In this document: positions 9,617 to 17,264 of the stretch, in pieces
Numbering within the stretch: the stretch's first letter is position 1
How the letters are laid out: every line of letters begins with the position of its first letter
From: JANLYC01 sp963815445
GTDB lineage: Bacteria; Actinomycetota; Actinomycetes; Propionibacteriales; Nocardioidaceae
Assembly (NCBI GenBank): GCA_963815445.1
Contig: CAWFGV010000011.1
Location: forward strand, 992,001-1,056,000
Reading direction: 5' to 3'
DNA length: 64,000 nt
Notes under the pieces: generated by a model
Databases searched by the model: none
The model's input: the letters and a program-made list of their open reading frames with translations, nothing else
Told to the model about the DNA's origin: nothing
Program-made: the position numbers and the translations under genes

Positions 9617-9961
9617 TCAGTTCGCTCCCGGGTCCGTGCTGTCGGGACGGGTTTCGGCCTCGTCCAGGCGAGCGTCGTCGTCGGCTGCGCCGGCCGGGTC
9701 GCGGGCGATCTCGCCGACGGCGCCCCGGTGCACCGTGAGGACGACACCGTCCGCCACGCTCACGTGGACCCGATCGTCGTCGAGTCCGGCGACGGAGCCG
9801 AAGATCCCACTGGTCAGCATGATGTCATCGCCCACCTTCAGCGCGGCCTGAAGGGAGGAAACCTGCCGGGCCTTCCGTCGGGCCGGCCGGATCACCAGGA
9901 CGTACAGCAGCACCACCAGCAGGAGGAGTGGTAGCAGCTGCGTGATGGCGTCAGGACTCAC
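9617..9961 (-). CDS. yajC: Preprotein translocase subunit YajC
   Basis: 114 residues from GTG 9961, which has an AAGGAG site seven bases upstream. One N-terminal membrane helix (LLPLLLLVVLLYVLVIRP), then the soluble YajC domain with GDDIMLTSGIFGSVAGLDDD, then an acidic tail. YajC is an accessory membrane subunit of SecDF. The gene is directly followed by secD, as in most bacteria. A longer upstream reading frame exists to 10585 but it is antisense to ruvB and not coding. Confidence 0.92.
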   Translation of the reverse strand: MSPDAITQLLPLLLLVVLLYVLVIRPARRKARQVSSLQAALKVGDDIMLTSGIFGSVAGLDDDRVHVSVADGVVLTVHRGAVGEIARDPAGAADDDARLDEAETRPDSTDPGAN

Positions 9962-10136
9962 CTGTTGACTCCTTGATGCGATCGGCGCACGTGAGCGCGG
10001 ATCGACTCGGGGACATGGCACGAGGGGGCCGGTGCACGGCCAAGAGCGGAGTCTAACTGCACCATGGTCATTCTCCGAGCCCGGGAGGCACCCGCGTGTC
10101 TGTTTCGTAACCCTGTGCGCGTGGCCGACGGAGACC

Positions 10137-11231
10137 TCAGTCGTCGACCTCGAGCGGCTCGTCGGCCTCGAACAACACGTCCTGCCCGACCATGGCGGCA
10201 CCGCGGGGCACCGGCAGGCCGACGTGCTCCCACGCGGCGGGTGTCGCGACCCGACCTCGGGGTGTCCGGGCCAGGTAGCCACAGCGGACCAGGAACGGCT
10301 CGGCCACCTCCTCGACGGTCTCACGCTCCTCACCGACGGCCACGGCGAGCGTGCCGAGCCCCACCGGTCCGCCCCCGAAGCGGCGGCACAACGCATCGAG
10401 AACACCCCGGTCGAGCCGGTCGAGCCCGGCCTCGTCGACCTCGAACAGGGCCAAGGCGTCGCGTGCCAGGCCGCGGGTGACTCTGCCGTCCGCACGGACC
10501 TGAGCGAAGTCACGAACCCGGCGCAACAACCGGTTGGCGATGCGCGGCGTACCACGCGACCGCGAAGCGATCTCGTGCGCGCCATCGGTGTCGACGTGGA
10601 CGCTCAGCAACCGTGCCGAGCGGTCGACGATCTGGTGCAGCTCGTCGACCTCGTAGAACTCCAGATGGCCGGTGAACCCGAACCGGTCCCGCAACGGCCC
10701 CGGCAGCAGGCCGGCCCGCGTGGTGGCGCCGACCAGCGTGAACGGCGGGATCTCCAGCGGGATCGCGGTCGCCCCCGGGCCCTTGCCGACGACGACGTCG
10801 ACACGGAAGTCCTCCATCGCCATGTACAGCATCTCTTCCGCGGGGCGCGACATCCGGTGGATCTCGTCGAGAAAGAGCACTTCGCCCTCGGCGAGGCCGG
10901 ACAGGATCGAGGCCAGGTCACCGGCGTGCTGGATCGCCGGACCACTGGTCACCCGCATCGGCGCGTTGAGCTCAGCGGCGATGATCAGGGCCATCGTCGT
11001 CTTGCCGAGTCCGGGCGGACCGGACAGCAGCACGTGGTCAGGGCTTCCGCCGCGCCCTCGAGCCGCTTCCAGCACCAGTCCGAGCTGCTCGCGGACACGC
11101 TCCTGCCCGATGATCTCGTCGAGAGTGCGCGGCCGCAGGGCTGCCTCGACAGCGCGCTCGTCCCCATCGGCGCCCGCCTGGATCAGGTCGCGGCCGTCGA
11201 GCTGTGCTTGCAGGTCTTCCACGCCGTTCAC
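10137..11231 (-). CDS. ruvB: Holliday junction branch migration helicase RuvB
   Basis: 364 residues. Walker A GPPGLGKTTMA, Walker B LFLDEIHR, sensor 1 GATTRAG, arginine-finger region PGPLRDRFG and a C-terminal winged helix. RuvB hexamers pump DNA through RuvA-bound Holliday junctions. The start overlaps the ruvA stop by four bases (11228-11231), so coupling is likely. Downstream, a 175-bp gap separates it from yajC. Confidence 0.97.
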   Translation of the reverse strand: MNGVEDLQAQLDGRDLIQAGADGDERAVEAALRPRTLDEIIGQERVREQLGLVLEAARGRGGSPDHVLLSGPPGLGKTTMALIIAAELNAPMRVTSGPAIQHAGDLASILSGLAEGEVLFLDEIHRMSRPAEEMLYMAMEDFRVDVVVGKGPGATAIPLEIPPFTLVGATTRAGLLPGPLRDRFGFTGHLEFYEVDELHQIVDRSARLLSVHVDTDGAHEIASRSRGTPRIANRLLRRVRDFAQVRADGRVTRGLARDALALFEVDEAGLDRLDRGVLDALCRRFGGGPVGLGTLAVAVGEERETVEEVAEPFLVRCGYLARTPRGRVATPAAWEHVGLPVPRGAAMVGQDVLFEADEPLEVDD

Positions 11232-11851
11232 GCCCTCGAGAGGGATCGAAGGGCGGCACGGAGCAGCTCGGCCACCGGAGCCGGCTCACCGTCGGACAGG
11301 GACTCCGCTGCCATGGGCGCGACCGAGTCGACGGCAGCGTCGGCCTCCTTGGCCGACCAGCCGAGCCCGAGGAGTCCGGCTCGGACCTGCTCGCGCCAGT
11401 CGTCGCCACCACGGCGCATCGTGTCGTGGCCGGGTCTCCCGTCTGCGGCCGGGACGCCGATGCGGTCCTTGAGCTCCAGCACGATGCGCTGCGCACCCTT
11501 GCGACCGATTCCTGAGACCTTGCAGAGCGAGACGAGGTCTTCTGTCGCCACCGCTCGCCTGAGCTCGTCGGGACCGTGGACGGCAAGCATGGCCTGGGCA
11601 AGCTTGGGGCCGACGCCGCTGGCTGTCTGGAGGAGCTCGAACAGTGCGCGCTCGTCGTAGTCGGCGAAGCCGAAGAGCGTGAGCGAGTCCTCGCGCACGA
11701 CCATCGAGGTCGCCAGCATGGCCTCGTCTCCGACCCGCAGTGTCGCGAGTGCCCCGGGCGTGCACATGACGAGCATGCCGACACCCCCGACCTCGATGAC
11801 GGCCGAGTCGACGAAGACTGCCGCGACCGAACCCCGGACGAAGGCGATCAT
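11228..11851 (-). CDS. ruvA: Holliday junction branch migration protein RuvA
   Basis: 207 residues beginning MIAFVRGSVAAV. The N-terminal OB fold is followed by helix-hairpin-helix motifs (GVGPKLAQAMLAV and GIGRKGAQRIVLEL) and the small C-terminal domain III that binds RuvB. The ATG at 11851 would normally overlap the ruvC stop (ATGA). Because ruvC carries a one-base insertion, the ruvC zero frame reads straight through into ruvA, giving a 382-codon fused frame from 12376; ruvA itself still has its own start and a GGAGGA site just upstream. Confidence 0.95.
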   Translation of the reverse strand: MIAFVRGSVAAVFVDSAVIEVGGVGMLVMCTPGALATLRVGDEAMLATSMVVREDSLTLFGFADYDERALFELLQTASGVGPKLAQAMLAVHGPDELRRAVATEDLVSLCKVSGIGRKGAQRIVLELKDRIGVPAADGRPGHDTMRRGGDDWREQVRAGLLGLGWSAKEADAAVDSVAPMAAESLSDGEPAPVAELLRAALRSLSRA

Positions 11852-12376
11852 CGTGCTCCTCCCCCGGCGGCCCGGGCCAGGGCCGCTTCGATACGGTCCG
11901 TGGCCGCGCCGCGCCAGATGTGACACATCGCGAGCGCGAGCGCGTCTGCGGCGTCGGCGGTCACGGGCCGGGCGTCGAGCCTGAGCAAGCCGGGTGACCA
12001 TCGTCGTCACCTGGTCCTTGTTGGCGCGCCCGCTTCCGGTGACGGCGGCCTTGACCGCGCTCGGGGTATGAAGCACCACCGGGAGACCACGCCGGGCGGC
12101 CGCCACGATCGCAATGCCCGATGCCTGCGCCGTGCCCATGACAGTGCGGACGTTGTGCTGGGAAAAGACGCGCTCGACCGCGACGGCGTCTGGGCGGTAG
12201 GTGTCGAGCCATTCCTCGAGGGCGGCCTCGATCATCACCAGTCGCCGGCCGAGGTCGGCGTCAGACGGCGTACGGACGACGTCGGCGGCGACGGCCCGCA
12301 ACGGACGGGAGGGCTCGCCCTCGACGACGCCAAGGCCGCAGCGGGTGAGCCCGGGGTCGACGCCCAGCACCCTCAC
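11848..12376 (-). pseudogene. ruvC: ruvC, Holliday junction resolvase gene with a one-base frameshift near the 3' end
   Basis: GTG 12376 (AGGAGG just upstream) starts VRVLGVDPGLTRCGLG, with the first catalytic Asp in VDPG and the second acidic residue in VERVF. At about 11987 the coding strand reads CGG CTT GCT CAG; removing one T restores CGG CTG CTC AGG and the standard C-terminus LRLDARPVTADAADALALAM, which carries the last two catalytic Asp residues, ending at TGA 11848. As written, the zero frame turns into Arg-rich sequence and fuses to RuvA. Options: a sequencing error, a real mutation, or +1 frameshifting at CTT-G. The product made without shifting would lack two of four active-site acids. 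Confidence 0.85.
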
Positions 12377-12482
12377 GTCGTCCTCCTCCATAGGCTGCAC
12401 GTGGGACCGAACAGATGTTCGACCGCCACCAAGGTAGCCCGCGACGAGGACGCAATGCGGCAGCGACGCGCCCGGCGTTGCG

Positions 12483-12533
12483 ACCGGTGCGTGGGGACCG
12501 GTGCGTGGGGACCGGTGCGTGGGGACCGGTGCG
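12483..12533. repeat. 14-bp tandem repeat, about 3.6 copies
   Basis: Unit accggtgcgtgggg repeated at 12483, 12497 and 12511 with a partial fourth copy at 12525. It lies in the 164-bp gap between yebC and ruvC, right after the yebC stop. Exact copies suggest recent slippage or a maintained minisatellite; no function can be assigned. Confidence 0.9.
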
Positions 12534-12540
12534 GTCGGGA

Positions 12541-13308
12541 TCAGACGAGCTGGGCCAGGACGTCGTCGGACACGTCGAAGTTGCCGAACACGTTCTGGAC
12601 GTCGTCGGAGTCCTCGAGCGACTCGATGAGCCGGAAGACCTTGCCGGCGGCGTCCTTGTCGACCTCGACGGTCATGCTCGGGACGAAGGACGCTTCAGCC
12701 GACTCGTAGTCGAGCCCGGCGTCCTGCAGAGCCGTTCGCACGGTCACGAGGTCGGTCGGCTCGCAGATGACCTCGAAGGAGTCCCCGAGGTCGTTGACCT
12801 CCTCGGCACCCGCATCGAGGACAGCATCGAGCACGCCGTCCTCCGTGGCTTCGGCCCCGCTTTCCTCGTTCAGCCGCGGCACGAGGATCACTCCCTTGCG
12901 GGTGAACATGTAGGAGACCGACCCCGCGTCGGCCATCGACCCGCCACCTCGCGTCATCGCGGTACGCACCTCGCCCGCCGCGCGGTTGCGATTGTCGGTC
13001 AGGCACTCGATGAGCAGCGCGACCCCGCCGGGGGCGTAGCCCTCGTACATGATCGTCTGGTAGTCGGCTCCGCCGGCCTCGAGACCGGATCCGCGCTTGA
13101 CCGCGCGGTCGATGTTGTCGTTGGGAACCGAGGACTTCTTCGCCTTCTGGATCGCGTCGTACAACGTCGGATTGCCGGCTGGATCCCCACCACCGGTGCG
13201 GGCTGCCACCTCGATGTTCTTGATGAGCTTGGCGAACAGCTTGCCGCGCCTGGCGTCGATCACCGCCTTCTTGTGCTTGGTGGTCGCCCATTTCGAGTGG
13301 CCGGACAT
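12541..13308 (-). CDS. YebC/PmpR family protein (TACO1 family)
   Basis: 255 residues with the family N-terminus MSGHSKWATTKHKKAVIDARRG and the conserved AIQKAKKSSVPNDNIDRAVK, YEGYAPGGVALLIEC and LTDNRNRAAGEVR segments. Members are described as DNA-binding regulators and, more recently, as translation factors that relieve ribosome stalling on proline stretches. It lies 14 bp downstream of pdxT and upstream of ruvC, the usual actinobacterial order. Confidence 0.95.
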   Translation of the reverse strand: MSGHSKWATTKHKKAVIDARRGKLFAKLIKNIEVAARTGGGDPAGNPTLYDAIQKAKKSSVPNDNIDRAVKRGSGLEAGGADYQTIMYEGYAPGGVALLIECLTDNRNRAAGEVRTAMTRGGGSMADAGSVSYMFTRKGVILVPRLNEESGAEATEDGVLDAVLDAGAEEVNDLGDSFEVICEPTDLVTVRTALQDAGLDYESAEASFVPSMTVEVDKDAAGKVFRLIESLEDSDDVQNVFGNFDVSDDVLAQLV

Positions 13309-13322
13309 GCCTGCGGAACTCC

Positions 13323-13928
13323 TTAGCGGTGGCGTACGAGGTCGACGAAGTAGCGGTGCACCCGGTCGTCGTGGGTGATCTCGGGGTGGAACGAGGTGGC
13401 CATGATGACACCCTGGCGCACCGCGACGATCCTACCGGCGGCCGGGCCGGAGGCCACGGTGGCGAGCACGTCCACGTCCGCGCCGACCTTTTCCACCCAC
13501 GGCGCCCGGATGAAGAGTGCATGGAAAGGTTCGTCGAACGGAGCGAAGTCGACGTCGCTCTCGAACGAGTCGACCTGGCGTCCGAACGCGTTGCGGCGCA
13601 CGACGACGTCGAGTCCACCTAGCGTCTGCTGTCCGTCGACGCCACCTTCGATCCGGTCCGCGAGCAGGATCATGCCGGCGCACGTCCCGAGGGCGGGCAT
13701 GCCGTCGCCCAGCCGCGCCTGCAGAGGCTCGAACAGCTCGAAGATCGTGGCCAGCTTGTGCATCGTGGTGGACTCGCCACCGGGCAGGACCATCGCGTCG
13801 ACCTTGGCCAGCTCGCCGGGCCGGCGTACCGGAACCGCAGTCGCCCCTGCATCGGTCAGCATGCGCAGGTGCTCGCGCACATCTCCTTGCAGCGCAAGGA
13901 CGCCGATGACAGCAGAGGTGGAGGGCAC
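13323..13928 (-). CDS. pdxT: Pyridoxal 5'-phosphate synthase glutaminase subunit PdxT
   Basis: 201 residues from GTG 13928 (VPSTSAVIGVLALQGDVREH). The glutaminase triad is visible: the nucleophile Cys in GTCAGMILLA, and the His and Glu in FHPEITHD. LPGGESTT is the family's substrate loop. PdxT releases ammonia from glutamine and passes it to PdxS for PLP synthesis. In related genomes pdxT is close to pdxS; here 3.3 kb of other genes separates them. yebC follows 14 bp downstream. Confidence 0.95.
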   Translation of the reverse strand: MPSTSAVIGVLALQGDVREHLRMLTDAGATAVPVRRPGELAKVDAMVLPGGESTTMHKLATIFELFEPLQARLGDGMPALGTCAGMILLADRIEGGVDGQQTLGGLDVVVRRNAFGRQVDSFESDVDFAPFDEPFHALFIRAPWVEKVGADVDVLATVASGPAAGRIVAVRQGVIMATSFHPEITHDDRVHRYFVDLVRHR

Positions 13929-13978
13929 CCGTCCATGGTAGGCGGATGCCCTCCACTCCCCCGCTGCGGTTGCCGCTG

Positions 13979-15277
13979 TCAGCTGGTCACCGTGAAGCTC
14001 CGCGTGACCGTCGTGACCTGTCCGGCATTGTCGGTTGCCTTCACCGTCAGCGTGAACGATCCGGCGATCATCTTCGCGAACGGGATCGAGCCGTGCCACG
14101 CGCCGCTGGTGACGGGGAGCGTGACGCTGGAGCATGTCGCAGCGGTGACGAAGTCGGTGCCGTTCCAGCACTTGCTGCCGTTGCCCAGTGCGAACGTGAC
14201 GGTGGCCAGTCCGCTTCCAGTGTCCGACGCCGTTCCACACACTCCCGGATCGTCGGAGCAGGTGTGGGCCCAGCTGTCGGCCCTACTTGTGTTCTTGAGG
14301 CTGTACGACTGGTTGGGGTCATCGACGACCAAGGTCGGCAGAACCGAGTCGAGCTTGACGGTGATCGTCTTGGTGACCTCCGCGTTACCGGCCACGTCGG
14401 TAGCGAAGAAGGTGACGGTGTTCGTCCCCTGGGTGCTCATGACGAACGAGGCCGAGGCGCCGGAGACGGTTGTCGCCGTGCCGCCGTTGACAGCGTAGGT
14501 CACCGAAGAGACCCCACTGGAGGCGTCCGTGGCTGTCAGCGACACGGTCGGCGGTGAGGTGTGGTACCCACCGGTGGTCGACCCGGTGACACCGCTGGTG
14601 GTGGCCGGCGCGACCGTGTCGAGCCTGACCGTGTAGGTCTTCGTGCCTTCCACGTTGCCCGAGCTGTCGGTGGCGTAGTACGTGACGCTGGTCGTGCCCG
14701 GTGCGGTGACCTGCACAGCGGCGGTGGAGCCGCTGACGGTGACGGGGGTCGCCGTACCGACTCTGTAGGTGACCGATGCGACCGCGACGTCGTCGGACGC
14801 GGTGAAGGTCAGCGTGGGCGCGGCCTTGTTCCAGCCCGCTGCGTTGGGAGCGGGGTTGCTGGTCGCCGTCGTGCTGGGCGCGGTGACGTCGGCGGCGTAG
14901 GTGGTGGCGGGGCTGAACGGCCCGGTCCACGACGCGAACACGCTCGCGACCTGGTAGGTGGCTGTGCCCGCGGCCGGCGCCGTGTCGGTGCATGTCCGAG
15001 TAGGCGACTGGGTGGTGCACACCGTCGAGGTAGACGTACCGACTGTCCGTCGGACGACATATCCCGTCGCTGTCTGGCCGGTGGCAAGGGAACCGGCGGG
15101 CCAGCTCACGACCGCGCTCGAGCCGCTCTTCACGACCGTGGGAGCTGACTGCGAAGCGACCGCGGTCGCGCCTGAAGCGCCGTGCCCGTTACCGGCCAGG
15201 GTGTAGGCGGCCCACGCTGTGATCGGTTCGACCAGCACGAGAGCGGCCACGAAGACCGTGATCAGGATCCGTTTCAT
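13979..15277 (-). CDS. Secreted multi-domain surface protein with FN3-like and Ig-like repeats
   Basis: 432 residues from ATG 15277. Signal peptide at 1-23 (MKRILITVFVAALVLVEPITAWA). Residues about 43-140 look like a fibronectin type III module (APTVVKSGSSAVVSW...GYVVRR). Then two repeats of about 85 residues follow, each with TLTFTASD/VSLTATD, a VxSVTYxV segment and a NTVTFFATDVAGNAE-type ending, as in bacterial Ig-like/OmpL47-type domains; a Cys-containing third unit closes the protein. No LPXTG or membrane anchor is seen. ATGA overlap with the upstream gene indicates co-translation. Likely an exported adhesin or matrix component; exact role unknown. Confidence 0.8.
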   Translation of the reverse strand: MKRILITVFVAALVLVEPITAWAAYTLAGNGHGASGATAVASQSAPTVVKSGSSAVVSWPAGSLATGQTATGYVVRRTVGTSTSTVCTTQSPTRTCTDTAPAAGTATYQVASVFASWTGPFSPATTYAADVTAPSTTATSNPAPNAAGWNKAAPTLTFTASDDVAVASVTYRVGTATPVTVSGSTAAVQVTAPGTTSVTYYATDSSGNVEGTKTYTVRLDTVAPATTSGVTGSTTGGYHTSPPTVSLTATDASSGVSSVTYAVNGGTATTVSGASASFVMSTQGTNTVTFFATDVAGNAEVTKTITVKLDSVLPTLVVDDPNQSYSLKNTSRADSWAHTCSDDPGVCGTASDTGSGLATVTFALGNGSKCWNGTDFVTAATCSSVTLPVTSGAWHGSIPFAKMIAGSFTLTVKATDNAGQVTTVTRSFTVTS

Positions 15278-15810
15278 TTCTTCACCGCGGTAGCCGTGAC
15301 GGTGACGACGAAAGGCTTGCTCTGGCACACATCCGGTGCAGACCGCCGCATGCCGAAGGGCACGATGATCGTGGCGGTGCCGTTCTTGGGAGGCACGATC
15401 ACGTGCTGGGACTGCGGGTACGTACCTGTGATCAGGTGGACCGAGCTGCACGCTCCCGAGCTCGCAGCGGAGACGACCACGCTGTCGACCTCGATCTTGA
15501 ACGACTGAGGGTTCGTGACTGTCATCCGGATCGGCGTACTCGCTCCTGGGTAGAGGGGAGCGAAAGCTCCCAGCTGCACGGCAAAGGTCTTGGTTGACTT
15601 GGTTTTCGCATGATCCTTGGTGTCGGATCCCGTGGACCTGGTGGCACTGGCCCGGTACTGCACCGCCGAGGTGCCCGTCCCTGACACGGGACGGTCGCCG
15701 TCGGAATGGCCGGACGAACCGAAGACGACGTACGCCCCAGCCGCCGCTGCCGGCACCAGGAGTGCGAGCAAAGGTGCGAGCAGGACGGGCGCACGTCGTC
15801 GTTCGGTCAC
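15274..15810 (-). CDS. Secreted or membrane-anchored protein of unknown function
   Basis: 178 residues. The N-terminus TERRRAPVLLAPLLALLVP has a signal or anchor helix, followed by GAYVVFGSSGHSDGD. The mature part is a beta-rich domain with three cysteines (GACSSV, PDVCQS) and a TVTNPQSFKIEVDSV segment that resembles TVTNPNPYAVTLSG in the next upstream protein, so the two are probably related folds. The stop overlaps the start of the FN3/Ig protein by four bases. I recognise no named family; a structural extracellular protein is the most economical reading. Confidence 0.75.
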   Translation of the reverse strand: MTERRRAPVLLAPLLALLVPAAAAGAYVVFGSSGHSDGDRPVSGTGTSAVQYRASATRSTGSDTKDHAKTKSTKTFAVQLGAFAPLYPGASTPIRMTVTNPQSFKIEVDSVVVSAASSGACSSVHLITGTYPQSQHVIVPPKNGTATIIVPFGMRRSAPDVCQSKPFVVTVTATAVKK

Positions 15811-15854
15811 GTCAGTTCCTTCTTGTCAGGTTCTGCCTTGTCAGGTTCTGCGGA

Positions 15855-16310
15855 TCAGCTGGACAGGCCGTGGACGGACACGTCGAACGTGAACGAAGCA
15901 CCCTGGCAGTTGTCGTTGGCGGAGTTGTCCATCGAGATCGTGACCAGGTGCGAGGCGCTGGTACCGCCCGCAGGAATCACGTCGGTGAGGGTCTGCGCCG
16001 CGCTCGACAGCGAGGAGAGGTTGCAACCGCTGTGGCCGGCATCGACGGCGAAGTTCGTGGCGGCGTCAGCACCGCTGAGCGTCACTGCGTAGGGGTTGGG
16101 GTTGGTGACGGTGAACGACGCGGTCTTGCTGCCCGTCGGGTAGAGCCCGGAGGCGGCTCCGACGGTGACCGTGAGGTTCTGCGGCGAGGTTGCCGTGGCC
16201 GTGCCGCTGCCCGTACCGGTTGAGGTCCAGGCTGCGAAAGCGACCCCGACTCCGGCGAGCGCGACAACTCCTGTGGCGATACCTGCAGTGCGACGAGTGA
16301 TCTTATTCAT
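15855..16310 (-). CDS. Secreted protein with SipW-type (TasA/camelysin-like) signal sequence
   Basis: 151 residues from ATG 16310. The N-terminus MNKITRRTAGIATGVVALAG then VGVAFAAWTSTGTG is the pattern of signal peptides of TasA- or camelysin-like fibre proteins, where an A-x-F/W-T/S-D/T-type motif follows the hydrophobic helix. The mature part is beta-rich with TVTNPNPYAVTLSGADA and two cysteines (GCNLSS, DNCQGA). It is first of three co-oriented secreted genes with small gaps, which suggests one exported assembly. No dedicated signal peptidase is present in the window. Start chosen at M of MNKITRRT because a short upstream frame ends there with an ATGA overlap. Confidence 0.75.
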   Translation of the reverse strand: MNKITRRTAGIATGVVALAGVGVAFAAWTSTGTGSGTATATSPQNLTVTVGAASGLYPTGSKTASFTVTNPNPYAVTLSGADAATNFAVDAGHSGCNLSSLSSAAQTLTDVIPAGGTSASHLVTISMDNSANDNCQGASFTFDVSVHGLSS

Positions 16311-16405
16311 GAGGGCGGAGCCCCTTTCAGTGAGAAAGAGGACGGCCGGTTTCGCCACTGCTCGGCGCGGGTAAGGGAGGCGACCAGTCGTATCCCGCGC
16401 TTCAT
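16307..16405 (-). CDS. Possible 32-residue leader peptide translationally coupled to the secreted-protein cluster
   Basis: ATG 16405 has GGACGGAG seven bases upstream. The frame encodes a basic peptide starting MKRGIRLVASLTRAEQW and ends at TGA 16307, overlapping the next ATG by four bases (ATGA). The overlap and the good ribosome site are what a coupling leader would show. No similarity is recognised, so it may be fortuitous. Confidence 0.4.
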   Translation of the reverse strand: MKRGIRLVASLTRAEQWRNRPSSFSLKGAPPS

Positions 16406-16639
16406 CGCTCCGTCCTGGAACAGGTTTGATCCTGTGGGGCGGACTGCGCTGTTGTGCGGGCTTTGGTGCGGATTAGCCCTTTAACCGTTGGAAAGTAGCC
16501 ACCTGACGGTGAGTAGTTATTTCGGGTAGGGACAGAGGTAGTCCGGGTGCGACGACCTCGAGCGACTCACGGTGATGTTTGCCCTGGTCAGACGCCATAT
16601 TGGCAGTCCATCTCAGCCGACCTGCGGGTCGTGCACAAC
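16406..16639. other. Intergenic leader region upstream of the secreted-protein genes
   Basis: With the leader-peptide segment, 329 bp separate the unknown-function gene from the secreted cluster. The stretch 16420-16540 is less GC-rich than its surroundings and contains possible stems (for example GATCAAACC next to GGTTTGATC-like text around 16425-16440 on the opposite strand). I looked for known riboswitch cores, including the c-di-GMP type, and found no convincing match. It probably holds the promoter of the minus-strand cluster. Confidence 0.4.
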
Positions 16640-17254
16640 CTAACTCGTCGAAAGCCTATCATTACTGTGCGTAATATTTTGGCCGTCCCGGCGTTGCCAT
16701 GCGATGGAAATCTCGATACGTCCTTCGTCGAACAACGAGTCGAGGCCGTGATGTGCGAGGGTCCGCAGGACGACCTCCAGAAGCTCATCGCCCGGTGCGA
16801 CGTTGGCGCTGTCGGCATGCCAGACATTCAGCTCGAGCATGCCGTGCTCGACCGCGTGCCAGGCGTCGGCATGAGTGAAGTAGGCGATACCCGTCGGCGG
16901 GTGACCTTCGCTGGACGCCCGCTCGAGCGCCGCGTCCGCCGCCCAGTGGTCCTCGCAGGCCTCCAGCACGATCATCCCCGCGGACCGCAGGTCGGTGAAG
17001 GCTGCCTGCAGGTGGTCGAACCCCGTGGTGGACGGCCACGTCGTCGCCGCCTCGGCACGGTCACGCTCAGCCAGCGCGACGTACTCGTCCACCAGCCGGC
17101 TTGCGTCCGCTGGATCCTTCACCTCGTCGAGCACGGCCTCCAGAACATCGGCACGGACCTCGTCGGCTGTCTTGTAGCCGGACCACACCTGAACACGTGC
17201 GAACGTCTTGAGCTGCTCGAGCCGCCCCGCCTTGTCGAGACTTCCGATCGCCAT
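16640..17254 (-). CDS. Protein of unknown function, DUF6891-like
   Basis: 204 residues, soluble, acidic, no signal peptide. The segment GFDHLQAAFTDLRSAGMIVL followed by ACEDHWAADAALE and GIAYFTHADAWHAVEHGML resembles the arrangement in DUF6891 proteins (recalled, not searched). The last codons fall in a noticeably AT-rich stretch (about 16655-16690), and the C-terminal tail (RRDGQNITHSNDRLSTS) looks unlike the rest, as if a junction or extension occurred there. It ends up 10 bp downstream of pdxS and may ride on its transcript. Confidence 0.7.
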   Translation of the reverse strand: MAIGSLDKAGRLEQLKTFARVQVWSGYKTADEVRADVLEAVLDEVKDPADASRLVDEYVALAERDRAEAATTWPSTTGFDHLQAAFTDLRSAGMIVLEACEDHWAADAALERASSEGHPPTGIAYFTHADAWHAVEHGMLELNVWHADSANVAPGDELLEVVLRTLAHHGLDSLFDEGRIEISIAWQRRDGQNITHSNDRLSTS

Positions 17255-17264
17255 TGGCAGCCGA

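Noticed and set aside
16420..16640. Possible c-di-GMP or c-di-AMP riboswitch before the secreted cluster
   Set aside because: Fragments such as caaacc and gcaccaaagcc occur, but the order and pairing of known riboswitch cores are not present.
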